From: Triatoma infestans
Taxonomy: Eukaryota; Arthropoda; Insecta; Hemiptera; Reduviidae
Length of the DNA: 64,000 bases
NCBI GenBank assembly: GCA_011037195.1
Contig: JAAEAF010002760.1
Location: forward strand, 1 to 64,000
Reading direction: 5' to 3'
Shown here: piece after piece, positions 21,255 to 33,039 of the stretch
Position numbering within the stretch: the first letter of the stretch is position 1
How the letters are laid out: each line of letters begins with the position of its first letter
Position numbers and translations under genes: made by a program
Notes under the pieces: model-generated
What the model saw: the letters and a program-made list of their open reading frames with translations, nothing else
Database searches by the model: none
Told to the model about the DNA's origin: nothing

Positions 21255-22420
21255 AAAACTAAACATGACCCAATTACATTTGTATTACCAGAATGCAAAT
21301 AGATTAAGATCAAAAACTAGAATTAATTAAAAAGTCATTAGTGTAAGTGTTTTTGATATGATAATGTTCAGTGAGACTAATGTCAACACTGCAATATTGA
21401 ATACAGAATTGAATCTAATAAATTATAATATATATCGCGTGGATAGAAGTGTTAATACTAGCAGCAAGAAAAACGGAGGTGGAATATCGAAGGCTGAATT
21501 AATTAATGTATTTGTTAGACTCATAGCAGGTTGCTCTAAAATACTGTTTGGTTGTGCTTATATTTCGCCAGCTTCGCCTATGCACTTATGCAAGCTCACT
21601 ACAGAAAGTGATACTATAGAAAGACTGTCTACAGTCATTTCTTTTAATACATTTGCTGGTGATTTCAACATACCGTTCGATTAATTGAAATAGTCTTTCA
21701 GATAGTATATCTAGTTCAGCCCAGTTACTTGTGAATACTTAGTCTTATATGAACATGCACCAAAGTAATAATGTGCTCGCTCCCAGAACTTGGTATTATG
21801 TTCTGACAGTAACCTTCAAGGTATCAAGTGCTGTTGACCCTTTGTTTAAAATTGAAGCTTGTCATCCACTGTTACAATTTTCATTAGACATATTTAATGA
21901 AAATATGAAGTCAATAGAACATTACATTTCAGTGGATGATTACAAGAGCTGTGATTTTGTAGCTATGAGCCCACTATTTTGATTCTATAGACTGGATTAC
22001 AACTTAGATGTGGACAGTAGTTTTAATATTTTTCTAAATTCATTACAAGATGCTATTGCATATAATGGGCCCATCAAAAAAATATATGACGCCAAGTTTC
22101 CTATATGTTTCACTTCAGATATAAAGAAACTTGTATTCCGAAAAATGCTTGCACATTTTTATCTATAAGAATATTATATCTAAGAAGGAGGATTATCTTG
22201 AATTCCCTCTCAGAAGTCAGTGTAAATTGCTGGTTAACACTGCTTATAAGGAATATATAAACGATATTGAGAACTCTATCATCAATACTGTAGAAAACGG
22301 TAATAGTAGAGTGAAAAGGTTTTGGAATTACATCAACTCTAAAAAAAAAAAAATGTATGTCCTTGCCAGAATCCATGTGTCTCGATAACATTGTATCATC
22401 CAATCCACAAAGAATAGCTC
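21255..22420 (+). pseudogene. LINE endonuclease and linker remnant (CR1/Jockey-like)
   Basis: The reading starts MTQLHLYYQNANRLRSK, followed by FDMIMFSETN (21352-21381), the glutamate motif of AP-like endonucleases. The next matches are IYRVDRS, KNGGGIS and FAGDFNIP (21652-21675), the GDFN motif. The linker HYISVDDYKSCDF and a late RFWNYINSKKK block (about 22318-22350) are usual between endonuclease and reverse transcriptase. No reverse transcriptase follows, because an LTR-like family B copy begins at 22423. Several frameshifts are present. Confidence 0.75.
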
Positions 22421-22422
22421 AT

Positions 22423-22716
22423 TGTAATAGGATCCAAGAGAGGGATCCAAAGCAGAGAGAGAGAGACAGAGACAGAGACAGTCTCTCTCACTAGTTTAGG
22501 CCAGACTAGAGTGGATGAAACTGTTTTAAATACAGCTGTCTTAGCCTTAGGAGAGAGTCTAGCGCGAGTCTTGCAGCAGAGTTCATACAGCAGTCACTAA
22601 GCGTCATCAACCTTTCTTTTTACCTCTCACTACTATTTTATATATTTTAGTGTTAAGTCCAGGCAGTTTGTGCTACTTTTCGATTATACAGTGTTCAGAG
22701 AACTTTACATTCCTAA
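22423..22716 (+). mobile_element. LTR-like family B, solo copy
   Basis: Begins TGTAATAGGATCCAAGAGAG, has GAGAGAGACAGAGACAG and TTTTATATATTTTAGTGTTA, and fades out at CCTAATATG. It runs opposite to 16855-17193 and interrupts the LINE remnant. Confidence 0.55.
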
Positions 22717-24389
22717 TATGAATTTAATCACAAAATTTCAACCAAATGAAATTAAAAAACTTTATTTCTTTGTTAAAGATGCACTAAAAATTAGAAATTT
22801 CATATCTGGCCAATGATATATTACTACACCTCTTACAATTATTTAAACTCCTAGGTCGATAGTTTTAAACAATAAGATTATTAATTAAGTTAAAACGATG
22901 AAAATATAGCCTAGAAAATAATAAATAAATAACCTACCAGACGGTTTCTATCAGGGTAATAAGTAAACATAGTATTAATTATGAACATGCTATGCCCTAA
23001 AATAATGATATAATATTATGTCTATATAATTTTGTATGTATATATATATATATATGTATTTATTTTATTATATATAATTATCATTATCATTATTCTTATT
23101 ATTATATGTATTTAGGAGATGTGTTATAAACAAAGGTTTAGATTTATTAAATCCAATACAGTTTTATTAGTATCATTTTATTTATTTCTTATTATTGTAA
23201 TTTGAAACTATAAATTTATAATTAATTAAAGGCATGTTATCTTATTTATATATAATTATCTTATCATTAATATTACTATTACTTTCTTTTATACAAACAT
23301 AGTAAACTTAATGTATCAAAAATATTTCTCTCATTTTCATGTAATTTACTCATTTTTATGTAATAAGAAGTTTGTATTTTTTTTTTTTAATTGTACATGT
23401 ACCTCCTTGCTACAGGAAATTTCCTTAGAAGCAATAAATCATTTCATTTCAGTGTTCACACATTTCTAGGTTATTAAGCTATACCCATTTTCTGTCCTTC
23501 TGAAACCCATTATACTCATCTATTTGCTTAATATTTCTCAAGTGTTTATACATCCTCGCTAATAACCTCGGAAGTTGATGCACGCGGAAAAATAAAAAAC
23601 AGCAAACCACAAGAAGCTTCAAATCACTCATCATTTAATTCAATAAATATATCTTCCATTAACCATAGACTTTTTTCAAGTGGTTGAGAAACTTTAGTGG
23701 TACATAATTGGCTACTTGTCTAGAAGATGAAAAATAATCTCTTATTTATATGGTATTTCAAATACGAATAACGAAATATCATTTCACGTGGATATTTGAA
23801 ATAACAGATTATGAATTGAATTATTTCAAATATTATTTGAAATAATTGTATAAAACAATAGTTATTTCATATATTGTGTAAAACAATATATTTGTCTTTT
23901 GTAAACTAAAATCTGATACAAAAATAATTTTAAAAAAAAGGTATAATCAACGACCCTCTAAGAAAACAGTGGACCCCAAACATCTATACATGAAATACAA
24001 TCGTAAAGGATAATGATCCTATATTGAGAACAGTCACTGTTCAATTATCAGCAAAAATACAGGAAAATACATAAACATCAAAAAGAACCACAATATCATA
24101 TCATATTAAGCTTCACAAAAGCTGTTTTTTTAGTTACAGATATTATAAAAAAAATAAACATTATATAAAAAGTATATATTAGGAGAGACATTATTAACAA
24201 TGATAATGTAATGTTATAGAATATATATATTATATTTTTGAATCAGATGTGTTATATATATTTATTTATTTATTACATATATATGTATTTAATATAGAAA
24301 AATATGAATTTACAATTAAGTATATTCAGTTTTCACCACAGTTCATAATTCAGCAAGGTACCTTTAGAAAGCAAGAAGAGGTATCTTTA
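22717..24389. other. No gene seen, very AT-rich
   Basis: TA simple repeat at 23039-23056. A palindrome TTATTTCAAAT-ATT-ATTTGAAATAA lies at about 23821-23845. A possible LINE 3' end (CTTGCTACAGGAAATTTCC) is near 23407. Nothing else is recognised. Confidence 0.4.
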
Positions 24390-24860
24390 AACGAGGCTAA
24401 ATATGATGAACGTAGATTAGATTCTATTAGGTGGTTGGTTCTCCAGCCTACGCCTCGTACGCGACCCGTGAGCGTATATTGTGGAGTCCCCTCTCCGGTC
24501 CGCTCCCTTATCTGAACTTTGGAATCCGGGCAGACTCCAAGATAGTCGGTTAAGAGCACCTCTAATCAGTGCACCCTCTCGAGTTCTGTCTGTTTTATTA
24601 GACTTAATAGACCGGAGAGAGACCCTTGGGTGAGGCTTGCAGGCGTCAGCTTCTCCATTCCAAAGAGGCGAAACCTCAGCCATACGAGCCCCTCGCACTG
24701 ACACAAAACGTGCAGTCCTATTTCTTCTTCTTCTTCCTGACAAAAAAAATTCAGGCAGGCTATCCATTGTCAGGCCCATGCGGTGCATGTGCTTATTGAA
24801 CCTACAATGGCCAGTGAGGACGCTAACTGCTATCCTTATGGTCACCCGATGCACGTAACT
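24390..24860 (-). pseudogene. RNase-H-type LINE, C-terminal remnant
   Basis: The minus-strand frame has VLTGHCRFNKHMHRMGL (from about 24821 downward), a hallmark after the RNase H domain of several insect LINEs. Switching frame gives LHVLCQCEGLVWLRFRLFG, the cysteine/histidine-containing tail. An A-run and a CTT repeat (24723-24752) mark where the frame slipped. It is dead and GC-richer than its surroundings. Confidence 0.7.
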
Positions 24861-25239
24861 ATCAATCTATGCATGTCCATTTGAACTACCTGAAACAGAT
24901 AGATTTTATTCTAAAAAATTTTCAAGTTAGAATCAGCAACTTATATCTTTTCTAAAATAGCATGCAGTCTGATATCCTAAACTGTGTCTACAAAGACGCT
25001 CGATGGCAAGGTTTGCGGAGCGAGTTATTAATCACAATGAGTGGAAGCTCTGTAATAATATGGAAGTAAATTCGATGCAAGGTGACAGCTTATTACCAAA
25101 ACCTAAATGCTGGTATAAAATCTAATTACACGCACTTCAAATTAATATTTAACCAAATCTCCTAAGCAATAGCTGATAATGAAATAGTCGGTACTGTAGC
25201 CGGTAACTGTAACCTGAAATATAAAACTAAAGTTATTTA
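24861..25239. other. Unassigned, possibly decayed LINE
   Basis: No open frame. It lies between two LINE tails and may hold eroded RNase H sequence of the plus-strand element. Confidence 0.35.
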
Positions 25240-26110
25240 ATAACTTATTCATTGTAGAAATTTAATTAACTGCAAGCAACCGGGTAAAAATCCAGCCTTC
25301 ACATTACTGCAAACAGTGCAATTATTTAAGAACTTGCAGTTGGATGGGAAGTTAGTCCGCCTAATATGGGTTAAGGGACATTCTGGGTTAAGAGGTAACG
25401 AATTAGCGGACCTAGGAGCGAGAAGTGCGGCCTCTTCTCGTCTACCCACAGATAAAATTTATTAGTTGCTGATGTTAAAAATTATGCAAAAGCCCAATAT
25501 TATAAGGAGTGGAGTGTCGAATATGAGAAATTGAGTAATGTTAAAGGAACGTTTTATACCGGTTTAGAACCACACACATTCCCACTAAGCCATGGTTCCA
25601 TGCCTTCAGCGAAAGTAGGAACTTTTATACCTTAATATGCAGACTGAGGTTCAACCATACGAATAACTTCAGTCCTCACTACCTGGGTCGTATAGGAATC
25701 ACGATTGATCCCAAATGTCCATGCCCATCTGATGCAAAAATTGATGCGGAACACATTATTTTAGCGTGTGGAAAATACTCCAATGGAAGAGAATTGTTAT
25801 GGGACTCCATAGTTGAAGCTGGATGTACACTACCTCCGAACCTAAATTCTATTTTAAATAACCATAAGACATACATAGAACTCTATAACTTCATGAAGAA
25901 ACATAATATAGATCTGTAAATAAGCCTACAATATATATAAATAGTCACAAATAAATGAACAACAGACACAATATAAATATAAACTGATATAAATACACAA
26001 TTAAATCATTAAAAATAAATATTTAATATTAATATCAATTAATAAATAAATAGTTAATAATTTTCCGATCTGCAAAGTACAGGAAGCAAAAAAAAAAAAA
26101 AAAAAAAAAC
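25240..26110 (+). pseudogene. RNase-H-type LINE, 3' end with poly(A)
   Basis: WVKGHSGLRGNELADLGAR (25364-25420) is the histidine/aspartate motif of RNase H in I/R1-like LINEs. A nearly open frame follows with EPHTFPTKPW, ICRLRFNHTNNFSPHYLGR and a zinc-finger-like CPCPSDAKIDAEHIILAC (about 25715-25768). It ends KKHNIDL and a stop at about 25919. A 3' UTR leads to a 21-base A-run (26089-26109). The upstream domains are missing (5' truncation). One frame correction is needed near 25460 and another near 25600. Confidence 0.8.
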
Positions 26111-26312
26111 TGCAAGAAAGAAGAATATCATAAATATTTATTTAATTATTACTTTGTGGACAGAACTAAGAGTTGTAAGCATTTTTTTTATGGTCAGAAA
26201 TATTATGTTCTTTTCAATTAGTGGCCCCTTTCTAGATATCCCAATAACAGATGAACTGCAATTAGCAATTTCAGTTGCAAAAATATAATACAAATCGTGG
26301 AATTAACAATAT
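26111..26312. other. No gene seen
   Basis: AT-rich spacer between the LINE poly(A) and the solo LTR. Confidence 0.4.
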
Positions 26313-26701
26313 TGTAACGCACCGGCGGTGCCATCTAGGAGAGAGAGTAAGAACCTCAAGTTCTCTTAGTGGCGCTAGGAAGCGCTGGCGAATAGTTCTT
26401 TCTGGAAGAACTGAGAAGATTCTAGAAGGTTTTCCACCAGTATAAATAGTGGGACCACAGAGATTTGCGAGAGTTTTTCAGTTACAAACGAAGTATACGT
26501 TTGTGGAAGGTGTATAAAAAGTGAACAAAGTGAACTTTCGTAGTTTAAACAGTGAAGTAATTATTATTAAGTGTTGTATTTTGTAATTTATTGTGTATAA
26601 AAATAAATTGGTGTTTTCTTTATTGAAGTTTAGAGTATTTTATCTATACGAAACCACTTAAAACTAGTTGCAGTAGATAGTTTAGAGGGAAAAACGTTAC
26701 A
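26313..26701 (+). mobile_element. Solo LTR with clear promoter signals
   Basis: Begins TGTAACG and ends CGTTACA, perfect 7-bp inverted termini of TG...CA type. A TATA box TATAAATA lies at about 26441-26448, and an initiator-like TCAGTT follows about 35 bases later (26477). A poly(A) signal-like AATAAA lies near 26601. The 389-bp length suits an LTR. No internal region or second copy is nearby. Flanks are ATAT and GTAT, so a target duplication is not clear. Confidence 0.75.
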
Positions 26702-26944
26702 GTATTTATAAAACTTTGTTCTCAGAATTGGAACATTGGATATTTACTGAATATTTACAATAATATTTTGGAAAAAAGAATTTCAAATTATTTAAACAAA
26801 TTATTATAGAAAAATTGAAAACTTATCGGCTCAGTGAATAAATAAATCGCTTAGTTGTATTTACTAAATATAATAAATACTACCTTGGCTATGAATATAG
26901 TACAGACAATCCAAAACTTACTCAAGAATTACCAATGCCCTGTT
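26702..26944. other. No gene seen
   Basis: AT-rich spacer. Confidence 0.4.
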
Positions 26945-27300
26945 CTATGTTTCCAGCCAAAGTATGTTTCATACTGACTTCAAAATCCCTTTTGTCCATC
27001 AGTTAATAAAAGCACGTTACAAAAAATTCCATGACCTCACATCCAACCATTCCTAACCCTTTAGTCCAAAAACTCTCTTCCCTCATTATCCCAAACAATC
27101 CTCCCAAGAGACTGAAACGCTACTAGCCCCCTGTGACCACCTAACTTCGTGTTATCATTTTCTGACAGCCAATAAAATGTAATAAATAGGGAGTATCTCC
27201 CATCTCCCAACAAGTCTTTCACGTCCTTTTTATGTTTCTACCATCACATTCATTTATTGTACTATCCGTACAGTTGTGAATTTCTTAATAAAATAAACAA
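26945..27300 (+). pseudogene. Jockey-like LINE C-terminal fragment
   Basis: The frame SYTDFKIPFVHQLIKARYKK (26968-27027) matches the SDLKIPFVLDLAKSRYIK block of the element at 50440-51590. A later KRLK-like stretch with ACGCTACTAGCC corresponds to its RRLKPRW end. It ends in AATAAAATAAACAAAG. 5'-truncated and dead. Confidence 0.65.
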
Positions 27301-28141
27301 AGAAAAACTCAACAAGGGAAAAAAATTGAAGTAGTTGCTGTTAAATGTATTTTAATGGATTTCTATTTCATTTATACGTTCATCGTTACACTTAAAGTTT
27401 GAAATTTATTACGACAGCTAGTTATTTAGAACAATGCGCCCTATTCCAAAAAGACCTTTTATCTTCCTGGCTGACGCTTCATATCCAAGCCAGCCGCTAA
27501 ATATCTTGGATGACGATTGAATGTAAGATGAGCTTCGCCGAATATATTAGGCGAACAGTTGACAAGGCTGAAAGTAATGTAGCCATGGGTAGAGCGGCAG
27601 TTTGGCGAGGTTAGTTACTGCATCACCCAAGTCCTAAGCAGACATGGTACTCAGGACGTACCTCCATCGGATAGGGAAAGTATCTTCGGTGCACTATGTG
27701 TACGGTCTAGGGGCGACTGACGATGCTGCTAAAAATTTGTTTGTGTATGAAAAGTGGGCCCTCCAGTGCCGGAAACAGTGTGGTTTTCTCCAAATTCCAT
27801 TGTTGTGAAGATGGTAAGCATGGAAGATACGCGGAGTCGCATTGCACATTATACCGAGAAAGTACCGACCAAATAAAGGTATCGAACAAAGAGCGAGAAC
27901 ATTGGTGCACCATGGGCCTGCTTGAAATAGAGTGAAAAACGGTTTCATGTTAATGTTTTGCAGATGATGGGCACTTTTAGTGGTTTGGGTTTTGTTATAG
28001 CCCATACTGTGGAGGCATAGCATTTCCGCATGCATAAAGCATTGATGCCACAGTTTTCTGCATTTAGCGCGGTCTAGTTACAGGCCGAATCCGATTTTCA
28101 CACGTGACACAAGGAGGCGTGCATTAAGCCATTATCAGTAG
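27301..28141. other. Unrecognised moderately GC segment
   Basis: From 27410 the composition rises. Overlapping frames on both strands reach 60-113 codons (27694-28035 minus; 27723-27935 plus), but no known motif is visible in any of them. The segment ends exactly at the LTR boundary at 28142, so it could be an older element or a host exon-rich patch. I cannot decide. Confidence 0.3.
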
Positions 28142-28574
28142 TGTAATGTTTTGGTGAGGAGTTGTATTTGTAGTAGTGGTAGTGTGTAGCACGAGCGTTT
28201 TAGTGAAAAGGGCTTATAGTTTGTAATTTTAAAAGAGAATGAAGTTTAGTAATAATTGAGAAGTCACCACTGTTTTATATAATAAATATAATCTTTCAAA
28301 TAATAACTACAAGTTAATTGATTATTATAAGCTTATTTAAATATATTGTGAAACTGGCACTGATATTTTCACTTTGGTAGCTAGAACGAGTCTGTCTTTG
28401 TTTTCTTAATAGCAATGACAGATTTAATATACCTGGTTCTAAAATACACACTTTCTGAAGGTAAATTCACAGCACTAAAATAATTATAAAATATTAACAA
28501 AAATACAATTTTGGATACTATAAAATATTCAGAAACTTTAAACTATTATTTTTCGATTTTGTTCTTCCACTACA
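28142..28574 (-). mobile_element. 3' LTR of a minus-strand LTR retrotransposon
   Basis: On the minus strand it starts TGTAGTGGAAG just after a polypurine tract (GGAGGGGGGATAA, about 28575-28588) and ends CATTACA. Positions 28154-28395 are nearly identical to 31846-32081, the matching 5' LTR. A related LTR lies at 32347-33034 on the other strand. Confidence 0.8.
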
Positions 28575-30251
28575 TTATCCCCCCTCCTGGAGAAATTTTT
28601 TGGCACGAAAAATTTGGGAGATAATCTGGAGTTGTAGAGGCTTGGAAGTTATCGAGAGGCGTGTGTGTAACCTCTGCAAGGTGGCCGTGTGTTGTAGGGT
28701 GCAGTCATCTTCTTCTAGAGCAAACGCTGCTTGAAGGTGTGAGCGTTGCTGTGGTGTTTGAATGTATTCTACTCGAGCGAACGCTGCGTGAGTGGGTGAG
28801 CGTTGCTGTGGTGGTAGGCTGCTTGGCGAGTGTGTGTTGCTGATGAAGAAGTGACTGGCAATGGGTAGACAAGGTGATCAGTGTAGATAAGTCGGTATTG
28901 TAGACGTGTATGTACTTTCTTGAATTAACTCTATATGGACAAAAAAAAAACTCAAGTATTTCAAAAATAATTAACAAATAAATAAATACACAAAATACGC
29001 AAATAAAAAAAATATATATTTAATAAGCGTGCAGGGATGCGCAAGGATGTGAGAATGATCGCAAGGGGTATGAGAAGATGAAGATCTTTTCCTTTTGTAG
29101 AAATCTTGTGTTTCTGAAAATAATCATACAGAGTTATACATAAATACATTATTGTTAATTTCAATTTCTTAAAGTTAATCATGCAGTTTTCATGCAATCA
29201 AATTCATGCGCATGCAAAAACATTCATACTCATGCAATGGTGCAGTCGACGAAGATTCTTGGATCTGTAAAAGAGAGGTTAAACAAACTTAAATTTCAAC
29301 TTATATTAGTGTAAAAGCTATTAGTGTATTAAAGCTAAGAAGTAAAGATGAATATATATCTTGAGGGAGTATGCACAAGGGTGAAGCCGACTGTATGTTC
29401 ATCAGCTCTTCAGCTTTGCTGTGTTTTCTAGATACCTTAAGTTAACAATAACATTAAAATACAAATGATAAACAAGTACAAGAATAATACAAATTATTTA
29501 ATTTCCTTTTAAGGCGAACTGAAAAAAATATTAATTAATTAGGTAAATACAATATATAAAAAAAATATTAATATCATCTCATCAAAAGTAACTACGAATT
29601 CACTTGGTGATCTTGATTTCTGCAAAATAAAATAAATTACAATTATTATTTAAATATACAATGCAATAATTACAAATATTAAAGCCGGAATAATTTTATG
29701 ACTCGAAGTACGATAGTTTTCAGTGCTGAAACAAAAATAATATGTCATTATTGCAACAACTTAATTAGATATAAACCTGATACATTTATTGTTACATATA
29801 ACATTTACATGTGGTGTAGTATGTAAAGTTAAGAAGTGTGATAGATTGAGAATTATTTCAAGAGATTCAATGTATAGTTGTGTATGTATTGTGTGCGCGA
29901 GGTGGCACAGAAATTTTGTGGCTAGTTACTAGGAATTTTAGTGAACTTAGCGATTAGTACTAAATTGGTGTGTTTGAGTACTAGTTGACAATTGAATGTT
30001 GAATTTAAGTGTTAGATACGTGCGCAAATTAATGATTGCCCTGTAAGAATGTTTCTACAAGTATTCATTGGAAATTGCCTTTTAATTGCGAAAGTATGAA
30101 TTCGCCAGAAAATTTGGAATTTTCGACATTGTCCGCATGCAAATGAAGGGACGTGATGCCATAGTTAGGTATTACCTAGTTAGACAGGACTGATGGAAGC
30201 AGGTATGATTGCGCCATAGTCATATCAGGTTTTCGAGAAAGCGACTGAGGG
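28575..30251 (-). mobile_element. Internal region of the LTR element without pol
   Basis: Only about 1.6 kb separates the end of gag from the polypurine tract, and no protease, reverse transcriptase or integrase can be read. A tandem duplication lies at 28722-28818 (GAGCAAACGCTGC / GAGCGAACGCTGC, each followed by GTGAGCGTTGCTGTGGT). The first bases after gag continue in an overlapping frame to 30176 (PSVLSN). The element is therefore non-autonomous or deleted. Confidence 0.6.
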
Positions 30252-31587
30252 CTAACTCGTTTTGGGCTGTATTTGGAAACAATTACGAGCCGTATGTCCA
30301 AATTTTGAACAATATTGGCAAGTGGGCCTATTTTGGAGGTTATTGCTAGTTTCGTTACCATTATTATGACTATACTGGGGTCTATCTGAATAAGGGTTAA
30401 ATCGCGAATTGTTTGAATTAATTCGAGGGCTATGATTATTACTATAATATTGATTATTATTATTATTGTTATAACGATTATTATTATATACCCTACGATT
30501 GAAATTTTTTGGTACATTAAAATTGATAGGCATTTTGCCAAAGTTAGTACGAGGTTTTGGTCCGAATTTATTGGTGCAGTCCACGTCAAAATGTGGACCG
30601 GAACAATGGCGGCAAGGTCTGTTCCTTATTACATTAAATACTCTACAAGTGGTAGTTGGTTTTAATTGTGGCTTTTGACTTTTATTACGATGCGGGCATT
30701 CTCTGTGGAAATGCATTTGTCCACAGTAACGACAAGGAGATGGGGGTGTACGATTATAAGTTTTCGAAGTAACAGCGAAAACTGTGGGGTTTGTTTCAGA
30801 AGCCTGAACTTCTTTTAGGGCATTGGCATAGGAAAGTGCTTCATCTAATTTTTGAGGAAGCTTCGTTCGCACCTCATTACGAAGCGGTTGAGGAAGTGAC
30901 TTCAAGAATGCATCAGTGGCCAGTTTATCTAGAATTGCTTGTAAGGCCTCGAGTGGGTTAGCTTGAGCTTTTAAATGAATGGCGGATTGGATATGTCTAA
31001 TCCTATCCGCGAATGTTTCAGGAGACTCAGTAGGGCAAGGACTGAATATTAGTCATCTGTTGTAAGAGGACTAAGGGTGTTTTTTCCTTACGAAATCGGG
31101 CTAGAAGTCGCTCTGAAATTAGAGGATACGTTATAGTTGTACCCTGGCGTTGTAATTCCGCTTTCTGGGTGTCATAAAATATTTTTGCAGAACCTGAGAG
31201 TCTAAGAGCTAATATTTCTAATTTAGCTGCGTCGTCCCAGCCAGAAAGACTAGCACAATGGCTAATTTGGTCAAGGAAATCTGACACTTTGGCTGAATTT
31301 TCGCCATCGAAGGTAGGTAAGCTATTGATTAATTGCAAATTCCTTAAGGGATTAGGTTGATTATTAATTGGAGGATTTGCTAATTGCTGCTGCGCAAGTA
31401 AATATTCTACAGCAGCGTCGATGCCCATGTCTTGTCCATTAATCTTATACATTTTGTCAGTGAACGAATTGCTTGGGGAAAGATTATATTTTTCAAGACG
31501 TCTACGTAATTGGAGTAAATTGCCTCCAACAGAAAGGTTATTATCGCGTAATATCTTTATAATTTGGGATCTATTAAGTACACTCAT
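30252..31587 (-). pseudogene. Gag-like protein with SAP-like start and three zinc knuckles
   Basis: The structural protein of an LTR retrotransposon, with one frameshift near 31030-31060. The N-terminus SVLNRSQIIKILRDNNLS followed by LLQLRRRLEKYNL resembles a SAP fold, which binds nucleic acid. The capsid-like middle has LPTFDGENSAKVSDFLDQI. After the shift comes SPETFADRIRHIQ, then ATDAFLKSLPQPLR. Three CCHC knuckles follow: CRYCGQMHFHREC, CRHCSGPHFDVDC and CQYCSKFGHTARNC. An Asn/Tyr-rich linker separates the last two. It is bounded by LTRs, with a primer-binding site upstream. A related zinc knuckle with Asn-rich linker lies at 11340-11520. Ty3/gypsy or BEL/Pao cannot be decided without pol. 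Confidence 0.8.
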
Positions 31588-31810
31588 AAATTCAAAATTC
31601 GAAAGGGATTGAGGTACAAGTGGTACAATTACAAAACTTTAAAAATGAAATTCACTAGAAAATTCAATAATGGGAAATATTGAAGATATTTCCGCTGAGA
31701 AAGTAATTTAAAAAAAACAATCAAATTATCTGATGGATAATTTGTTTAATTATGAAATTAAAATTTTTACGTACTTGTAAATTTGTGGATTCTCGTTGAA
31801 AATATCCCAA

Positions 31811-31823
31811 ACAGCTGGCACCA
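31811..31823 (-). promoter_or_regulatory. Primer-binding site of the LTR element
   Basis: Minus-strand TGGTGCCAGCTGT follows the LTR end CATTACA by one base. TGG starts a tRNA-3'-end complement, as in most LTR retrotransposons. The matching tRNA is not determined. Confidence 0.6.
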
Positions 31824-31824
31824 A

Positions 31825-32081
31825 TGTAATGTAATGGTGTGGAGTTGTATTTGTAGTAGTGGTAGTGTGTAGCACGAGCGTTTTAGTGAAAAGGGCTTAT
31901 AGTTTGTAATTTTAAAAGAGAATGAAGTTTAGTAATAATTGAGAAGTCACCACTGTTTTATATAATAAATATAATCTTTCAAATAATAACTACAAGTTAA
32001 TTGATTATTATAAGCTTATTTAAATATATTGTGAAACTGGCACTGATGTTTTCACTTTGGTAGCTAGAACGAGTCTGTCCT
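31825..32081 (-). mobile_element. 5' LTR, truncated
   Basis: Near-identical to 28154-28395 of the 3' LTR, including AAACGCTCGTGCTACACACT and CAGTGGTGACTTCTCAATTA (as complement). The homology stops at about 32081, so the U3 start is missing, and unrelated sequence begins. Confidence 0.75.
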
Positions 32082-32346
32082 CAAATATTTCTTCTCTTTG
32101 TCCGTTTAGTGCCTCCCTTGTTAGTAGAAGGGGTCAGAACAAAGCCATAAAGGTTCTTGGACATTCCTAGTAACGGTATTCGTATTACCTGGCTGGTCCC
32201 TTCGCAACTTATTTTGATAATTTATATTCATTTAAAATTTAATATTATTTCAAGTTTCTTGCATCCATCACACTTCCAAGCCTCTACAACTCCAGATTAT
32301 CTCCCAAATTTTTCGTGCCGAAAAATTTCTCCAGGAGGGGGGATAA
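32082..32346 (+). mobile_element. 3' internal end of a second LTR element
   Basis: From 32278 it is the inverse of 28595-28650 (CCTCTACAACTCCAGATTAT, then AAATTTCTCCAGGAGGGGGG). It is thus the pre-LTR segment and polypurine tract of a related element in plus orientation. 32082-32277 is unassigned. Confidence 0.6.
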
Positions 32347-33034
32347 TGTAGTGGAAGGACACAATCGAAAAATAATAGTTTAAAGTTTCTGAATATTTTA
32401 TAGTATCCAAAATTGTATTTTTGTTAATATTTTATAATTATTTTAGTGCTGTGAATTTACCTTCAGAAAGTGTGTATTTTAGAACCAGGTATATTAAATC
32501 TGTCATTGCTATTAAGAAAACAAAGACACTAAATTCCGTTAGGCCAAACCTTTGTAAGAAAATTCCCCCGCGAGAGAGAGAGAGCAATTCCAAAGAATAG
32601 AGTCTGCCATAGCTTTCAAATAGTTCAGTTCAAAAAAGAGAGTCTTAACTCTACCTTCAGACAGGACGCTTCAGGAATCGCTCTCTAAATATCTGTGCCA
32701 GTTTTGCATTAATCTTGATAAATACTTAATTTCTTAAACATAATAGTGTGATATTGTAAAATACTTAAATTTACTACAGACTCGTTCTAGCTACCAAAGT
32801 GAAAGCATCAGAGCCAATATCAAGTTTTAAAAGTTTATTCCAATTAATTTATAAGAATATTGTTGTTAACTTATTTTCTCTTAGAGAATATATCTTTTGA
32901 AAAACAGTGCGACTTCATTATTATTGCAAACACTTCATTCTTTTAAAATTACAAACTTATAAGCCCTTTTCACTAAAACGCTCGTGCTACACACTACCAC
33001 TACTACAAACACAACTCCACACCATTACATTACA
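32347..33034 (+). mobile_element. LTR of a related element, opposite orientation
   Basis: Starts TGTAGTGGAAGG after the polypurine tract and ends ACCATTACATTACA. It shares both ends with the 28142-28574 LTR but carries about 200 extra bases (32530-32730, with a GAGAGAGAGAG run), so it is a longer subtype. It lies back to back with the truncated 5' LTR and is followed directly by a Jockey-like element. Confidence 0.75.
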
Positions 33035-33039
33035 CTATC

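Noticed and set aside
27694..28035. A 113-residue minus-strand protein
   Set aside because: No domain is visible, and an equally long frame lies on the other strand. Not enough support for a gene.
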